Source: Luteococcus japonicus
GTDB lineage: Bacteria > Actinomycetota > Actinomycetes > Propionibacteriales > Propionibacteriaceae
Direction: 5' to 3'
Assembly: GCF_003752415.1 (NCBI RefSeq)
Contig: NZ_RKHG01000001.1
Coordinates: 2,666,001-2,730,000, forward strand
Length of the DNA stretch: 64,000 nucleotides
Part shown: positions 26,619 through 57,489 of the stretch, in pieces
Layout: the number at the start of each line of letters is the position of its first letter
Numbering within the stretch: position 1 is the stretch's first letter
The notes under the pieces: generated by a model
The model's input: only the letters and a program-made list of their open reading frames with translations
What the model was told of the DNA's origin: nothing
Databases searched by the model: none
Made by a program: the position numbers and the translations under genes

Positions 26619-26858
26619 GGGATTCTCCTGGGATTGCGGGCGAAGTCTCCATCCTGCCCGACGGTCTGCCGACCGGGACGGCGGGGGTGCGGACTGATCC
26701 CGTTGGGTCTGCGATCCGAGTGGGTTCCAGCGATCTGCGTGTGTTGCAACCCGAGGGGACCGCGGGAACCCGAGCGGCTGTGGGGAACCAGAGCGGATGG
26801 GTGGCCGAGGGCCGCGGCATGCGGGGAGCTGGGCGGGAATAGAAGCCCCGGAAACAAG
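26619..26858. repeat. Intergenic region with degenerate palindromic repeats
   Basis: No gene is seen. From about 26708 to 26800 the words CTGCGATCCGAGTG, GTGTGTTGCAACCCGAG and GGGAACCCGAGCGG recur. They resemble the repeat blocks at 8658-8726 and 51652-51711. The right end runs into the clpB operators. Confidence 0.55.
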
Positions 26859-26932
26859 GTTGAGTCTGGTGTACTCAAGTTTGCTTGATCCACCGATGGA
26901 TCCGGTTCATACTTGAGCCACGGCCACTCAAC
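26859..26932 (+). promoter_or_regulatory. Two HAIR operators and promoter of clpB
   Basis: HAIR-type repeats lie at 26859-26879 (GTTGAGT/ACTCAAG) and 26912-26932 (CTTGAGC/ACTCAAC), each with a 7-bp spacer. Between them TTGATC (26885-26890) and CATACT (26908-26913), 17 bp apart, form a plausible promoter whose -10 touches the second operator. This places clpB under HspR with the dnaK operon. Confidence 0.85.
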
Positions 26933-26944
26933 CCAGAAGGAACC

Positions 26945-29527
<2,583 letters not shown>

Positions 29528-29544
29528 GGTCCGACGGGTGACCT

Positions 29545-29580
29545 GAAGGGGCGGTGGGGCTTGTGTCTCGCCGCCCCTTC
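29545..29580 (+). terminator. Terminator after clpB
   Basis: Arms GAAGGGGCGG and CCGCCCCTTC (29545-29554, 29571-29580) pair perfectly over 10 bp with a 16-nt loop, 17 bp past the stop. Confidence 0.65.
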
Positions 29581-29597
29581 AGGGATACCATGACGTC

Positions 29598-30008
29598 ATG
29601 CATAACAACGCCCGCTCGTCGCGCATGCGCCAACTCCTGGCCGGAGCCCTGGCGCTCGGCGTCGTGGGCGGCGGCTTCGCCATCACCTCGCTGGCCAGTG
29701 CCGAGGGCGCGGTTCCCGCGGCCCCTGCCCCGGCGGCGACGGCAAGTGCCTCCGCGAGCACGGCTGCCAGCCAGGAGGCCTCCGAGGTCACACCGCCGGC
29801 CTCCAGCTCCCCATCGCCCACGCCCAGCAGGCCCACGCCCCCGCCGTGCATCGTGGACGAGTCCGAACTCGCCACCATCTACCCGGGCGCACGGACGGAG
29901 AAGTTCGAGATCATGGGCACCGTGCACACGTACTACTACATCAAGGACACCTTGGTGGCGCAGGCCGTCGACGGCAAGGCGCACACGGCCATCTGCCTGA
30001 TGTCCTGA
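29598..30008 (+). CDS. Secreted small protein of unknown function
   Basis: The 136-residue product has a signal peptide (basic start, hydrophobic LLAGALALGVVGGGFAITSLA). A Pro/Ala/Ser/Thr linker of about 50 residues follows, then a compact domain of about 55 residues with two Cys (CIVDESEL and AICLM) that may pair. No family was recognised. The linker suggests attachment to or passage through the cell wall. It starts 18 bp after the clpB terminator. Confidence 0.65.
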   Translation: MHNNARSSRMRQLLAGALALGVVGGGFAITSLASAEGAVPAAPAPAATASASASTAASQEASEVTPPASSSPSPTPSRPTPPPCIVDESELATIYPGARTEKFEIMGTVHTYYYIKDTLVAQAVDGKAHTAICLMS

Positions 30009-30048
30009 CCCGAGCCGTTCGGTTCGTCTGGATCTAGACTCCTGCCCC

Positions 30049-30852
30049 ATGGCAGAGCGCGTCGTTCCAGACCCACACACCCCCGGCGCCTGGGTGGTGC
30101 GCGTCGGCGGTGCCGACCAGTCATGGGTGGACCCGGACGATCCGACGCGGCTGGAGTTCGACTACGTCCAACGGCTCGCCGACCAGATCGACCACCACGC
30201 CCCGGCTGGGGAGCGGCTGCGCATCATCCACGTCGGTGGTGCGGCCATGACTCTGGCCCGCTATGTGGCACACACTCGTCCCACCAGCCCGCAGATCGTG
30301 CTCGAGCCGGATGCGGAGCTGACGCAGGAGGTTCGGGCGAAGATTCCGCTGCCCCGCAACAGCGGGATCAAGGTGCGTCCCGTGGACGGTGCCGCGGGCA
30401 TCGCGGCCATGCGCGACGACTTCGCCGACGTGATCGTCGTCGACGCCTTCGCCGGCGCGCGGGTTCCGGGAGAACTGGCCAGCGTCGACTTCTTCGCCCA
30501 GTGCCGACGAGTCCTGCACTCCGACGGCCTGCTGCTGGCGAATGTCACCGACACACACCCCTTCGGTTGGACCCGACGCGTGCTGGCGGGGCTCGAGACC
30601 TACTTCGGGCATCGGATGCTGGGTGCTGAGAGCTCCACCCTCAAGGGCCGCCGCTTCGGCAATGTCGTGATCGCGGCCAGCAATGTGCCGCTGCCCCTCC
30701 AGCGCTTGGAGCGCACCGCCTCCGGGGCCGTCTTTCCCTATCGGCTGGTCCATTCGGAGCACCTCGACCGTCTGGTGGGGGGTGCCCAGCCCTTCCACGG
30801 CGTGGGCGAGGACTCTCCCGGCCCTCCGGCGGGCCGCACCTTCTTCGAGTGA
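30049..30852 (+). CDS. Spermidine synthase-like protein
   Basis: The 267-residue protein has a Rossmann methyltransferase fold like spermidine synthases: LRIIHVGGAAMTLARYVA as the nucleotide loop, QIVLEPDAEL as the acidic strand end, and DDFADVIVVDAFAG as the catalytic-region Asp. The N-terminal beta domain is shortened compared with true spermidine synthases, as in many actinobacterial homologues. Aminopropyl transfer is therefore not certain. It is upstream of the giant-protein gene on the same strand, 155 bp away. Confidence 0.72.
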   Translation: MAERVVPDPHTPGAWVVRVGGADQSWVDPDDPTRLEFDYVQRLADQIDHHAPAGERLRIIHVGGAAMTLARYVAHTRPTSPQIVLEPDAELTQEVRAKIPLPRNSGIKVRPVDGAAGIAAMRDDFADVIVVDAFAGARVPGELASVDFFAQCRRVLHSDGLLLANVTDTHPFGWTRRVLAGLETYFGHRMLGAESSTLKGRRFGNVVIAASNVPLPLQRLERTASGAVFPYRLVHSEHLDRLVGGAQPFHGVGEDSPGPPAGRTFFE

Positions 30853-30863
30853 TCTGCGAGTGA

Positions 30864-50949
<20,086 letters not shown>

Positions 50950-50950
<1 letters not shown>

Positions 50951-51603
50951 TGGCACGGTCGTCGCGCCGGGGGCCGCGCGCCTCGACGATCATCGGGGGC
51001 ATCCTGCTCCTGGTGGGTCTGGGCGTGCTCGGTTGGGCCGGATGGCAGTTCTTCGGCACCAACATCACCTCCCGGCAGGCGGCCACCCGGCAGGTCGACG
51101 AGCTGCGTGACTCGTGGGCCAGGGACGGACAGCCGGGAAAGGTTGCCGACGGCAAGCAGGTGCCTGGCCAGGCCATTGCCCTGATGCGGATTCCTCAGCT
51201 CGGGGGAGAGCGGCCAGTGCTTGCGGGCACCGACGCCGACACCCTCAGCAAGGGGATCGGCTGGTACGAGGGCACTGCGGCACCGGGCGAGGTGGGCAAC
51301 TTCGCCGTCGCCGGCCACCGGATCACCCGGGGCGAGCCCTTCCGTCACCTTCTGGAGCTGGACAAGGGCGCGGAGGTGGTCGTGGAGACCCGGGAGGCCA
51401 TCTTCACCTATGAGCTGGACAGCGGTGCCTCGCAGCTGACGGTCGCCGACGTCGATGGCGGCTGGGTGCTGGACCCGGTGCCCGGCAAGCCGACGGCCAA
51501 GCCCTCCAGGGCGATTCTGACCCTCACCACCTGCCAAGACCTCTTCCACTCACCGGACCGTTCCGTCGCCTTCGCCCACCTGGTGAAGACGGAAAAGAAG
51601 TAG
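50950..51603 (+). CDS. Class E-type sortase
   Basis: The 217-residue transpeptidase has one N-terminal membrane helix (about 13-36) and the sortase beta-barrel. Catalytic residues are His123 in VAGHRITRG, Cys195 in TLTTCQDLF and Arg204 in SPDR. The TLTTC sequence and N-terminal anchor fit actinobacterial class E sortases, which recognise LAxTG. The likely substrate, encoded two genes upstream, ends with IASTG. Start GTG 50950 overlaps the preceding stop. Confidence 0.87.
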
Positions 51604-51631
51604 CGGCCGGTCCCCGAACTCCCAGCACACT

Positions 51632-51650
51632 CCCCGAGCTTGTCGAGGGG
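51632..51650. repeat. REP-like palindrome CCCCGAGCTTGTCGAGGGG
   Basis: This 19-bp near-palindrome lies between the convergent sortase and pyrE genes. It has the same core as the element at 26006-26024 and leads directly into the large stem-loop at 51652. Confidence 0.65.
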
Positions 51651-51651
51651 C

Positions 51652-51711
51652 CGCTCGGGTTTGTGCGATCCGCTCCTGTTGCAACACACGCGGATCGCAC
51701 GAACCCGAGCG
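51652..51711. terminator. Large stem-loop between sortase and pyrE
   Basis: Arms of 22 bp (51652-51673 and 51690-51711) differ at one position and enclose a 16-nt loop containing GTTGCAAC. It lies between two converging genes and probably terminates both. It shares CCGCTCGGG, GTGCGATCCG and TGTTGCAACACAC with the block at 8682-8721. Confidence 0.7.
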
Positions 51712-51740
51712 TCTTCGCGCTGGGGGAGTGCGCGTCGGGC

Positions 51741-52280
51741 TCAGAGCCCCAGGTCCTCCAGACCCAGCGCGTAGCGGTACTGCAGCCCCGCGGTCTCGAT
51801 GGTCTCCTTGGCGCCGGTGTTGCGGTCGACGATGCAGGCGACGCCCACCACCTCGGCACCCGCCTCGCGCAACGCCTCGACGGCGGTCAGCGCGGAGCCA
51901 CCGGTGGTGGAGGTGTCCTCGACCACGAGCACCTTGCGTCCCGAGACCTCGGTGCCCTCGATCCGGCGCTGCATGCCGTGGGCCTTCTCGGCCTTGCGCA
52001 CCACGAAGGCGTCGAGGCGGCCACCGTCGTGCGCGGCGGTGTGCAGCATGGCGACGGCGATCGGGTCGGCGCCCAGTGTGAGGCCTCCGACGGCCTCGAA
52101 GTCCCAGTCGGCGACGAGGTCGCGCATGACGCGGCCGACGACGGGAGCGGCGGCGCCGTCCAGCGTCACGCGGCGCATGTCCACGTAGTAGTCGGCCTCC
52201 TTGCCGCTGGCCAGGGTGACCTTGCCGTGCACGACGGCCAGGTTCTTGACGTGCTCGATGAGCTCTTCGCGATCGGTCAT
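51741..52280 (-). CDS. pyrE: Orotate phosphoribosyltransferase
   Basis: The 179-residue enzyme converts orotate and PRPP to OMP in pyrimidine synthesis. The PRPP motif VVEDTSTTGGSAL is at about residues 115-127, and the N-terminal VTLASGKEADYYVDMRR and the VRKAEKAHG loop with its catalytic Lys are intact. The ATG at 52280 gives the normal family N-terminus. The frame continues 25 codons upstream without a supporting site. Divergent from lemA. Confidence 0.95.
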   Translation of the reverse strand: MTDREELIEHVKNLAVVHGKVTLASGKEADYYVDMRRVTLDGAAAPVVGRVMRDLVADWDFEAVGGLTLGADPIAVAMLHTAAHDGGRLDAFVVRKAEKAHGMQRRIEGTEVSGRKVLVVEDTSTTGGSALTAVEALREAGAEVVGVACIVDRNTGAKETIETAGLQYRYALGLEDLGL

Positions 52281-52398
52281 GACTTCACAGTAGTGGCGCG
52301 GTGGGTGCCCGTACGCGCTCGGCGTAGGCCAATCCGGCCGCGCGCCCCTGCCCACCCGTTAGTGTTGCCACATCAGTTCTCGAGACTCGGAGTGACCC

Positions 52399-53136
52399 AT
52401 GTGGACCATCCTGTTCATCCTGCTGGGCCTGTTGGTGCTTGCGGGCATCCTGTTCATCGCGCCCTACAACGGCTTCGTCCGCCAGCGCAATGTGATCCAG
52501 GAGTCCTGGCGCCAGGTCGACGTGGAGCTGAACCGGCGTTATGAGTTGCTGCCCAACCTCGTCGAGACGGTGCGCGCCTATGCCGGACACGAGCGCAACA
52601 CCCTGGAGGAGATCACCAAGCTCCGCAGCCAGGCGATGGCCCTGTCCCAGGGCGGCGCCGCGGAGGCCGATCCGGAGCGGGCCAATGTCGAGGCCCAGCT
52701 GTCCGGTGCGGTGCGCAACATGATGGTCAGCGTCGAGGCCTACCCAGAGCTGCGCAGCAACCAGAACTTCCTCGAGCTGCAGCGCCAGCTGGCCGAGACC
52801 GAGGACCGGATCGCCGCCGGTCGTCGCTTCTACAACGCCAACGTGCGCGCCTACAACACCAAGGTGGAGTCGGTGCCCAGCAACATCGTGGCCAACATGT
52901 TCCACTTCGAGAAGGCCACCTACTTCGAGGTGAACGACGCCGCCGTGCGCCAGGCGCCCGACGTGAACTTCGGGGAGATCAGCTACCGCGGCGACGCCCC
53001 GCAGCAGCATGCCCCGGGCGTCAACCAGGCCGCCTCGGCCACCAGCAATGAGCTGCCCAACCCACAGGCTCCCCAGGCTCAGCAGGCCTGGCAGCCCGAG
53101 CAGCAGGCCCAGCCGCGGCCGCGCGACGGTCAGTGA
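52399..53136 (+). CDS. LemA family protein
   Basis: The 245-residue protein has an N-terminal helix (about 2-21), then the LemA helical domain (22-190) with NVIQESWRQVDVELNRRYELLPNLVETV, the family hallmark. A Gln/Pro/Ala-rich tail of about 45 residues is probably disordered. GGAG stands before the ATG. Function of LemA proteins is poorly known. The gene is followed by a strong hairpin. Confidence 0.9.
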   Translation: MWTILFILLGLLVLAGILFIAPYNGFVRQRNVIQESWRQVDVELNRRYELLPNLVETVRAYAGHERNTLEEITKLRSQAMALSQGGAAEADPERANVEAQLSGAVRNMMVSVEAYPELRSNQNFLELQRQLAETEDRIAAGRRFYNANVRAYNTKVESVPSNIVANMFHFEKATYFEVNDAAVRQAPDVNFGEISYRGDAPQQHAPGVNQAASATSNELPNPQAPQAQQAWQPEQQAQPRPRDGQ

Positions 53137-53156
53137 CCCCTCGCCCCTGAAGCATC

Positions 53157-53195
53157 CGGCGGCCCCGTCCCTCCTCGTGAGCGGCGGGGCCGCCG
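53157..53195 (+). terminator. Terminator after lemA
   Basis: Perfect 11-bp arms CGGCGGCCCCG and CGGGGCCGCCG (53157-53167, 53185-53195) with a 17-nt loop lie 20 bp past the stop. Confidence 0.7.
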
Positions 53196-53197
53196 TC

Positions 53198-53423
53198 ATG
53201 CCGACCGCTGGCATCCAGTTCGTCGTGCGGGACTCCCATGGACATGGTCTGGCCAGTCTGGACTTCGCGTGGGAGGACCAGATGGTCTACGTGGATCTAC
53301 GGGGAGAAGCAGCGTGACAACGACCTGGCGGACCTTGGATGGCGGCAGGTGCGCTGGATGGACCGGGACCTCCAGAAGCCCACCATCCTGACCCGGCGCA
53401 TCCGAAGAGCCCTGGGGGCCTGA
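53198..53423 (+). pseudogene. Remnant of a DUF559/AbiEi C-terminal-like nuclease domain
   Basis: From 53198 one frame reads GIQFVVRDSHGHGLASLDFAWEDQ and VYVDL, and stops. From about 53298 another frame continues YGEKQRDNDLADLGWRQVRWMDRDL and ends RRIRRALGA. Joined across an extra base near 53297 they resemble the DUF559-type end of AbiEi-like proteins: DFAW, VxxD, YGE, LGWRV, DL, RRIRRAL. The N-terminal two thirds are missing, so this is a frameshifted fragment. Confidence 0.6.
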
Positions 53424-53429
53424 CATGCA

Positions 53430-53487
53430 GCAACCGTTCCCGACGGGTGCAACCGCTACGACGGTTGCAGGTGTCAGGAACGGTTGC
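53430..53487. repeat. Nested inverted repeats, four CAACCG/CGGTTG words
   Basis: Outer arms GCAACCGTTCC (53430-53440) and GGAACGGTTGC (53477-53487) enclose inner arms TGCAACCG (53448-53455) and CGGTTGCA (53462-53469). All arms pair perfectly, giving a long hairpin or cruciform. It lies between the DUF559 fragment and the end of the leftward dedA gene, so it may terminate dedA or be part of a lost element. Confidence 0.7.
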
Positions 53488-53516
53488 AGGATGCAGCCAG
53501 CCGGCGGAACCCAGGC

Positions 53517-54218
53517 TCAGGCGGCCTCTTCCTTCTTGGCCTTGCGCTTCTCGTTGAGGTACTCGACGATCATCGGCACGACGGAGATGAAGACGATCAG
53601 CAGCAGCACCAGGTCGATGTTGTCGCCGATGAACTTCACATTGCCGAGCAGGTAGCCCAGGAGGGTGACGCCCCAGACCCAGATGACGCCACCGACGGCG
53701 GTCCAGGTGATGAAGTGGCGGAAGTTCATGTGCGAGGCGCCGGCCACCATCGTGACGAAGGTGCGCACGAAGGGCACGAAGCGGCCGAGCACCAGCGCCT
53801 TGGAGCCATAGCGCTCGAAGAAGTCGTGTGACTGCTGGAGGTGCTTCTCGCTGAATATCTTGCCGAAGAAGTTGTCCCGCGGCTTGAACAGCCAGGGACT
53901 GACGAACTTGCCGACGTAGTAACCGGCGACATTCCCGACGATCGCGAAGACGGTCATGATCAGGCAGGCGACGACGTAGACCATCGGCTTGCTCATGCTG
54001 CCGAAGGTGATTGACGGGGGGGTCATCGCGATGAACATGCCGACGGTGAACAGCAGCGAGTCACCGGGCAGCACCGGGAAGATGGCGCACTCGAGGAAGA
54101 GGATCAGGGCCACGCCCCACAGTGCCCAGTTGCCCAGGTTGTGGATCAGGGTTGCCGGGTCCAGCCAGTCGGGCATCAGCATCGGGGTCAGCAGCATGCT
54201 GCTCATCAGGTCGGTCAC
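53517..54218 (-). CDS. DedA family membrane protein
   Basis: The 233-residue protein has about five hydrophobic segments and the SNARE-associated/DedA signatures: FLECAIFPVLPGDSLLFTVG and later LVLGRFVPFVRTFVTMVAGASHMNFR with the conserved Arg and Gly. The tail is Lys/Glu rich. DedA proteins are linked to undecaprenyl-phosphate or lipid flipping. GTG 54218 and ATG 54206 are both possible starts. It is divergent from the methyltransferase gene with only about 25 bp between. Confidence 0.88.
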   Translation of the reverse strand: MTDLMSSMLLTPMLMPDWLDPATLIHNLGNWALWGVALILFLECAIFPVLPGDSLLFTVGMFIAMTPPSITFGSMSKPMVYVVACLIMTVFAIVGNVAGYYVGKFVSPWLFKPRDNFFGKIFSEKHLQQSHDFFERYGSKALVLGRFVPFVRTFVTMVAGASHMNFRHFITWTAVGGVIWVWGVTLLGYLLGNVKFIGDNIDLVLLLIVFISVVPMIVEYLNEKRKAKKEEAA

Positions 54219-54243
54219 GCTCGACAGGCTAACGTGGGGGACT
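54219..54243. promoter_or_regulatory. Very short divergent promoter region
   Basis: Only 25 bp separate the two likely GTG starts. GCTAACGT (54228-54235) holds a -10-like TAACGT rightward and ACGTTAGC leftward. Both transcripts would be leaderless or nearly so, and their promoters must overlap. Confidence 0.35.
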
Positions 54244-54900
54244 GTGACCAACCTGAGCCATGACCCTGCTGCGGCTGTCGAACAGGCGCCCGATCCGACG
54301 GCCCCGACGGCCGGCGTCGGCCCCCATCCGCAGCCGTGGCCCGATGATCCCAGGCTGGACCCGGAGCTGCTGGCCGTCGGGGATCGCCGCAATGTTCTCG
54401 ACGAGTTCCGCTACTGGCGGCTGGAGGCCATCGTGGAGGAGCTCGACACGCGGCGCCATGGCCTGCACGTCGCCATCCAGAACTGGGAGCACGACTTCAA
54501 CATCGGTTCGATGGTTCGCACCGCCAATGCCTTCAACGTCGCCGGCGTGCACATCGTCGGGCGGAGACGGTGGAATCGTCGTGGCGCCATGGTCACCGAC
54601 CGCTACCTGCACGTGCACCACCATCCGGATGTCGCCTCCCTCGTCACCTGGCTCGACGAGCACGGCGTGAGCCCGGTGGGCGTGGACAACCTGCCCGGCA
54701 GCGTGCCCCTGGAGCAAGAGCCGCTCCCGGAGAAGTGCTGTCTGGTCTTCGGTTCCGAGGGGCCCGGCCTGACCGAGGAGATGGTGGCCGCCTGCTCGAA
54801 GTTGGTCGCGATCACCCAGTACGGGTCAACCCGGTCCATCAACGCCGGTGCAGCCGCGGCCATCGCGGTGTACTCCTGGGCGCTCCAGCACGCCCGGTGA
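54244..54900 (+). CDS. TrmH/SpoU-family RNA methyltransferase
   Basis: The 218-residue protein has the SPOUT motifs: motif 1 NIGSMVRTANAFN, motif 2 LVFGSEGPGLTEEMV and motif 3 SINAGAAAAIAVYSWA, so it should 2'-O-methylate tRNA or rRNA with AdoMet. An N-terminal extension of about 55 residues is Pro/Asp rich. The GTG at 54244 is chosen because the sequence upstream is the dedA gene in reverse. The RNA target is not readable from the sequence. Confidence 0.85.
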   Translation: MTNLSHDPAAAVEQAPDPTAPTAGVGPHPQPWPDDPRLDPELLAVGDRRNVLDEFRYWRLEAIVEELDTRRHGLHVAIQNWEHDFNIGSMVRTANAFNVAGVHIVGRRRWNRRGAMVTDRYLHVHHHPDVASLVTWLDEHGVSPVGVDNLPGSVPLEQEPLPEKCCLVFGSEGPGLTEEMVAACSKLVAITQYGSTRSINAGAAAAIAVYSWALQHAR

Positions 54901-54947
54901 GCGACGCCCGCGTGCCAGGGGCATGAGCCCAGCTGGTATGGTTGGCA

Positions 54948-54967
54948 GACCACGCGTTCGGGTGGTC
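54948..54967 (+). promoter_or_regulatory. Inverted repeat before the GntR gene
   Basis: GACCAC (54948-54953) and GTGGTC (54962-54967) flank 8 bp, 24 bp before the regulator start. A -10-like TATGGT lies just upstream near 54937. It could be an autoregulatory operator, since DasR-type sites contain GGTC/GACC halves. The spacing differs from the known consensus, so support is weak. Confidence 0.3.
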
Positions 54968-54990
54968 GCATCTTCCGGGAGGGTTCTTCG

Positions 54991-55761
54991 ATGGAGGTCG
55001 TCGACGACGACAGGGTGATCACCACCAAGAGGGCGCAGGTGCGCCAGATCCTCGAGCGTCGCATCCGTGAGGAACTGCACGCTGGTGACGCCCTGGAATC
55101 GGAGCGGGAGCTGGTGGGTCAGCTCGGTGTCAGCCGGGTGACCATCCGTCAGGCCATCGCGGACCTCGTGGAGGCCGGCCTGCTGGAGAAGACCCAGGGC
55201 AAGGGCACCTTCGTCACCGGCCCCCGGATCAATTCACGCCTGCACCTGATGAGTTTCAGTCGCGAGATGCGGGCCCGTGGCCTCAAGCCGCGCACCCAGG
55301 TCCTGTCCGCGGCGGAGGAACCGGCCAGTGAGGAAGTGGCCGAACGCCTCCGGATTGCCCCGGGGGACCAGGTGGTCCGGTTGGAGCGGCTGCGGACGGC
55401 GGACGGCACTCCGATGGCCCACGAGGTGGGTTGGTACCCCTCGGCCCTCTTCCCTGGTCTCTTGCAGCACAACCTGGCGGCCGTCTACGACCTGATGGTG
55501 GAGCGCTACGGGCTCGACGCCACCCACGGCGAGCAGAGCGTGAGCGCCGAGGCCGCGGACATGGACAGTGCGCGGATCCTGGGGATCGCCCGTCGGGCGC
55601 CCCTCCTGGTCCAGGAGCGGCTCACCTTCGCCGACCAGACGCCGGTGGAGTTCTCCTTGAGCCGTTACCGTGCGGACCGCTACCGCATCCACTCCACCCT
55701 GCTGCCACGCGCCCAGGCCCGCGCCGAGGACGCGGCCGAGCACCCTACGATGGGGTCATGA
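54991..55761 (+). CDS. GntR-family regulator, HutC/UTRA type
   Basis: The 256-residue regulator has a GntR winged helix (about 8-78) with SERELVGQLGVSRVTIRQAI and EKTQGKGTFV. A UTRA effector domain follows (about 95-240), containing VVRLERLRTADGTPMAHEVGW and PVEFSLSRYRADRY. UTRA members such as NagR and DasR bind sugar phosphates; the ligand here is unknown. Its stop overlaps the next gene as ATGA. The adjacent aldolase gene might be a target, but no shared site was found. Confidence 0.9.
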   Translation: MEVVDDDRVITTKRAQVRQILERRIREELHAGDALESERELVGQLGVSRVTIRQAIADLVEAGLLEKTQGKGTFVTGPRINSRLHLMSFSREMRARGLKPRTQVLSAAEEPASEEVAERLRIAPGDQVVRLERLRTADGTPMAHEVGWYPSALFPGLLQHNLAAVYDLMVERYGLDATHGEQSVSAEAADMDSARILGIARRAPLLVQERLTFADQTPVEFSLSRYRADRYRIHSTLLPRAQARAEDAAEHPTMGS

Positions 55762-56330
55762 GCCAAGACTCCCAGGGAGCGTCACGGTCCGAAGCTGCAC
55801 GCGAAGGATTCGTGGTGGGATTCAATCCCGTGCCAATGGCCAATTCCGTGGCGACGCTGGCCTCCACGTTGAGGGGCTCGATCCTGTGGACCCTGCTCGG
55901 TGCAGCCATCTGGACGGGCGTCTGGTGGACCCAGCGCGAGCGGTGGGGCAGCCCGTGGTTGCTGGTGGCGGGCTATGGCATCAGCATCGTCTTGATCATC
56001 GTGACGGCGCTGAGACTGGTCAACGCGCGGCGCAACCTGTCCCGGATCGGTCGCGGCGCCGCCCTCGAGGCCACCCGGCAGGGCCTTCGCCTGCACACGC
56101 TGGAGGGTGCGGTGCTGGACCTCGACTGGTCACAGGTTCGTGCCCTGAAGGCTGCCGGTCTGCGGGTGGGCGCTGGTCCCGAGCTGGTGGTGGAGGCCGT
56201 GCAGGGCAAGGTCTGGTCCATGCCCCTGAGCTTCCTGGACGCGCTTCCCGGCACCATCGACGGGGGAGTGCGCGCCATGTCCGGCGGCCGCCACGGCCTC
56301 GACCTCTCGGGGCTGGACGCGATCTTCTGA
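55758..56330 (+). CDS. Membrane protein of unknown function
   Basis: The 190-residue protein has two hydrophobic segments at about residues 42-60 and 67-87, then a soluble C-terminal domain of about 100 residues with beta-strand character (GLRLHTLEGAVLDLDWSQVRALK). That resembles a PH-like fold, with DWSQV as in some bacterial PH domains. I do not recognise a named family. Its start overlaps the gntR stop, so the two are co-transcribed. Confidence 0.65.
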   Translation: MSQDSQGASRSEAAREGFVVGFNPVPMANSVATLASTLRGSILWTLLGAAIWTGVWWTQRERWGSPWLLVAGYGISIVLIIVTALRLVNARRNLSRIGRGAALEATRQGLRLHTLEGAVLDLDWSQVRALKAAGLRVGAGPELVVEAVQGKVWSMPLSFLDALPGTIDGGVRAMSGGRHGLDLSGLDAIF

Positions 56331-56406
56331 CCCGGTGCTGCGCTGGGCGACGTTCTTTGGAAGAATGGGGACCGAGCAACACCGTTCCCAAAAGAAAGAG
56401 GCAGAC

Positions 56407-57435
56407 ATGCCCATCGCATCTCCCGAGGTCTACGCCGAAATGTACGAGAAGGCGAAGGCAGGCAAGTTCGCCTACCCCGCCATCAACATCACCTCGTCGC
56501 AGACCATCAATGCGGCCCTCAAGGGCTTCGCGGATGCGGGTTCGGACGGCATCCTCCAGGTTTCCACCGGTGGCGCCGAGTACGGCTCCGGCCCGAGCAT
56601 CAAGAACATGGTGACCGGCGCCGTCGCGCTGGCTGACTACGCCCGCGAGGTGGCCAAGAACTACCCCATCAACGTCGGCCTGCACACCGACCACTGCCCC
56701 GAGCCCAAGCTCGATGGCTACGTCCGCCCGCTGCTGAAGCTCTCGGCCGAGCGCGTCGCCCAGGGCCAGGACCCGATCTTCAACTCCCACATGTGGGACG
56801 GCTCCGCCCTCGACGACGTCGAGAAGAACCTGCAGATCGCCGAGGAGCTGCTGGCCCAGACCAAGGCCAACCACCAGATCCTCGAGATCGAGATCGGCGC
56901 CGTCGGCGGCGAGGAGGACGGTGTCGTCGGCGAGATCAACGACAAGCTGTACACCTCCGTCGAGGACGCCCTGCGCACCGCCGAGGTCCTCGGCCTGGGC
57001 GAGAAGGGTTCCTACCTGACTGCCTTCACCTTCGGCAACGTGCACGGCGTGTACAAGCCCGGCAACGTGAAGCTCCGCCCGGAGATCCTCAAGGACCTGC
57101 AGGCGGCTGTCGCGAAGAAGTACGGCACCGACGAGAAGCCCTTCTTCCTGGTCTTCCACGGCGGTTCCGGCTCCACCGAGCAGGAGATCTCCGACGCCGT
57201 CGACTTCGGCGTCGTCAAGATGAACGTCGACACCGACACCCAGTACGCCTTCACCCGCCCCGTCGTGGATCACATGATGAAGAACTACGACGGCGTGCTC
57301 AAGATCGACGGCGAGATCGGCAACAAGAAGCAGTACGACCCCCGCGCCTGGGGCAAGAGCGCCGAGGCCGGCATGTCGCAGCGCATCGTCGAGGCCTGCC
57401 AGCAGCTGCGTTCGGCCGGTACCCACACCGCCTGA
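56407..57435 (+). CDS. fba: Class II fructose-bisphosphate aldolase
   Basis: The 342-residue zinc enzyme splits fructose 1,6-bisphosphate in glycolysis. Zn ligands are in HTDHCPEP, and FHGGSGSTEQEI and NVDTDTQYA bind the phosphates. It has the length of actinobacterial type A class II aldolases. AAAGAGG precedes the ATG at 56407. Codon use is strongly C-ending, as in dnaK, consistent with high expression. A strong terminator follows. Confidence 0.96.
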   Translation: MPIASPEVYAEMYEKAKAGKFAYPAINITSSQTINAALKGFADAGSDGILQVSTGGAEYGSGPSIKNMVTGAVALADYAREVAKNYPINVGLHTDHCPEPKLDGYVRPLLKLSAERVAQGQDPIFNSHMWDGSALDDVEKNLQIAEELLAQTKANHQILEIEIGAVGGEEDGVVGEINDKLYTSVEDALRTAEVLGLGEKGSYLTAFTFGNVHGVYKPGNVKLRPEILKDLQAAVAKKYGTDEKPFFLVFHGGSGSTEQEISDAVDFGVVKMNVDTDTQYAFTRPVVDHMMKNYDGVLKIDGEIGNKKQYDPRAWGKSAEAGMSQRIVEACQQLRSAGTHTA

Positions 57436-57455
57436 TCGCCCAGCGCCTGACTGAC

Positions 57456-57489
57456 GACGGCCGGTTCCCCGTAGGGGGAACCGGCCGTC
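57456..57489 (+). terminator. Strong terminator after fba
   Basis: Arms of 15 bp (57456-57470 and 57475-57489) pair perfectly around a 4-nt loop and are followed by TTCC. The TT begins a tandem repeat. Confidence 0.85.
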
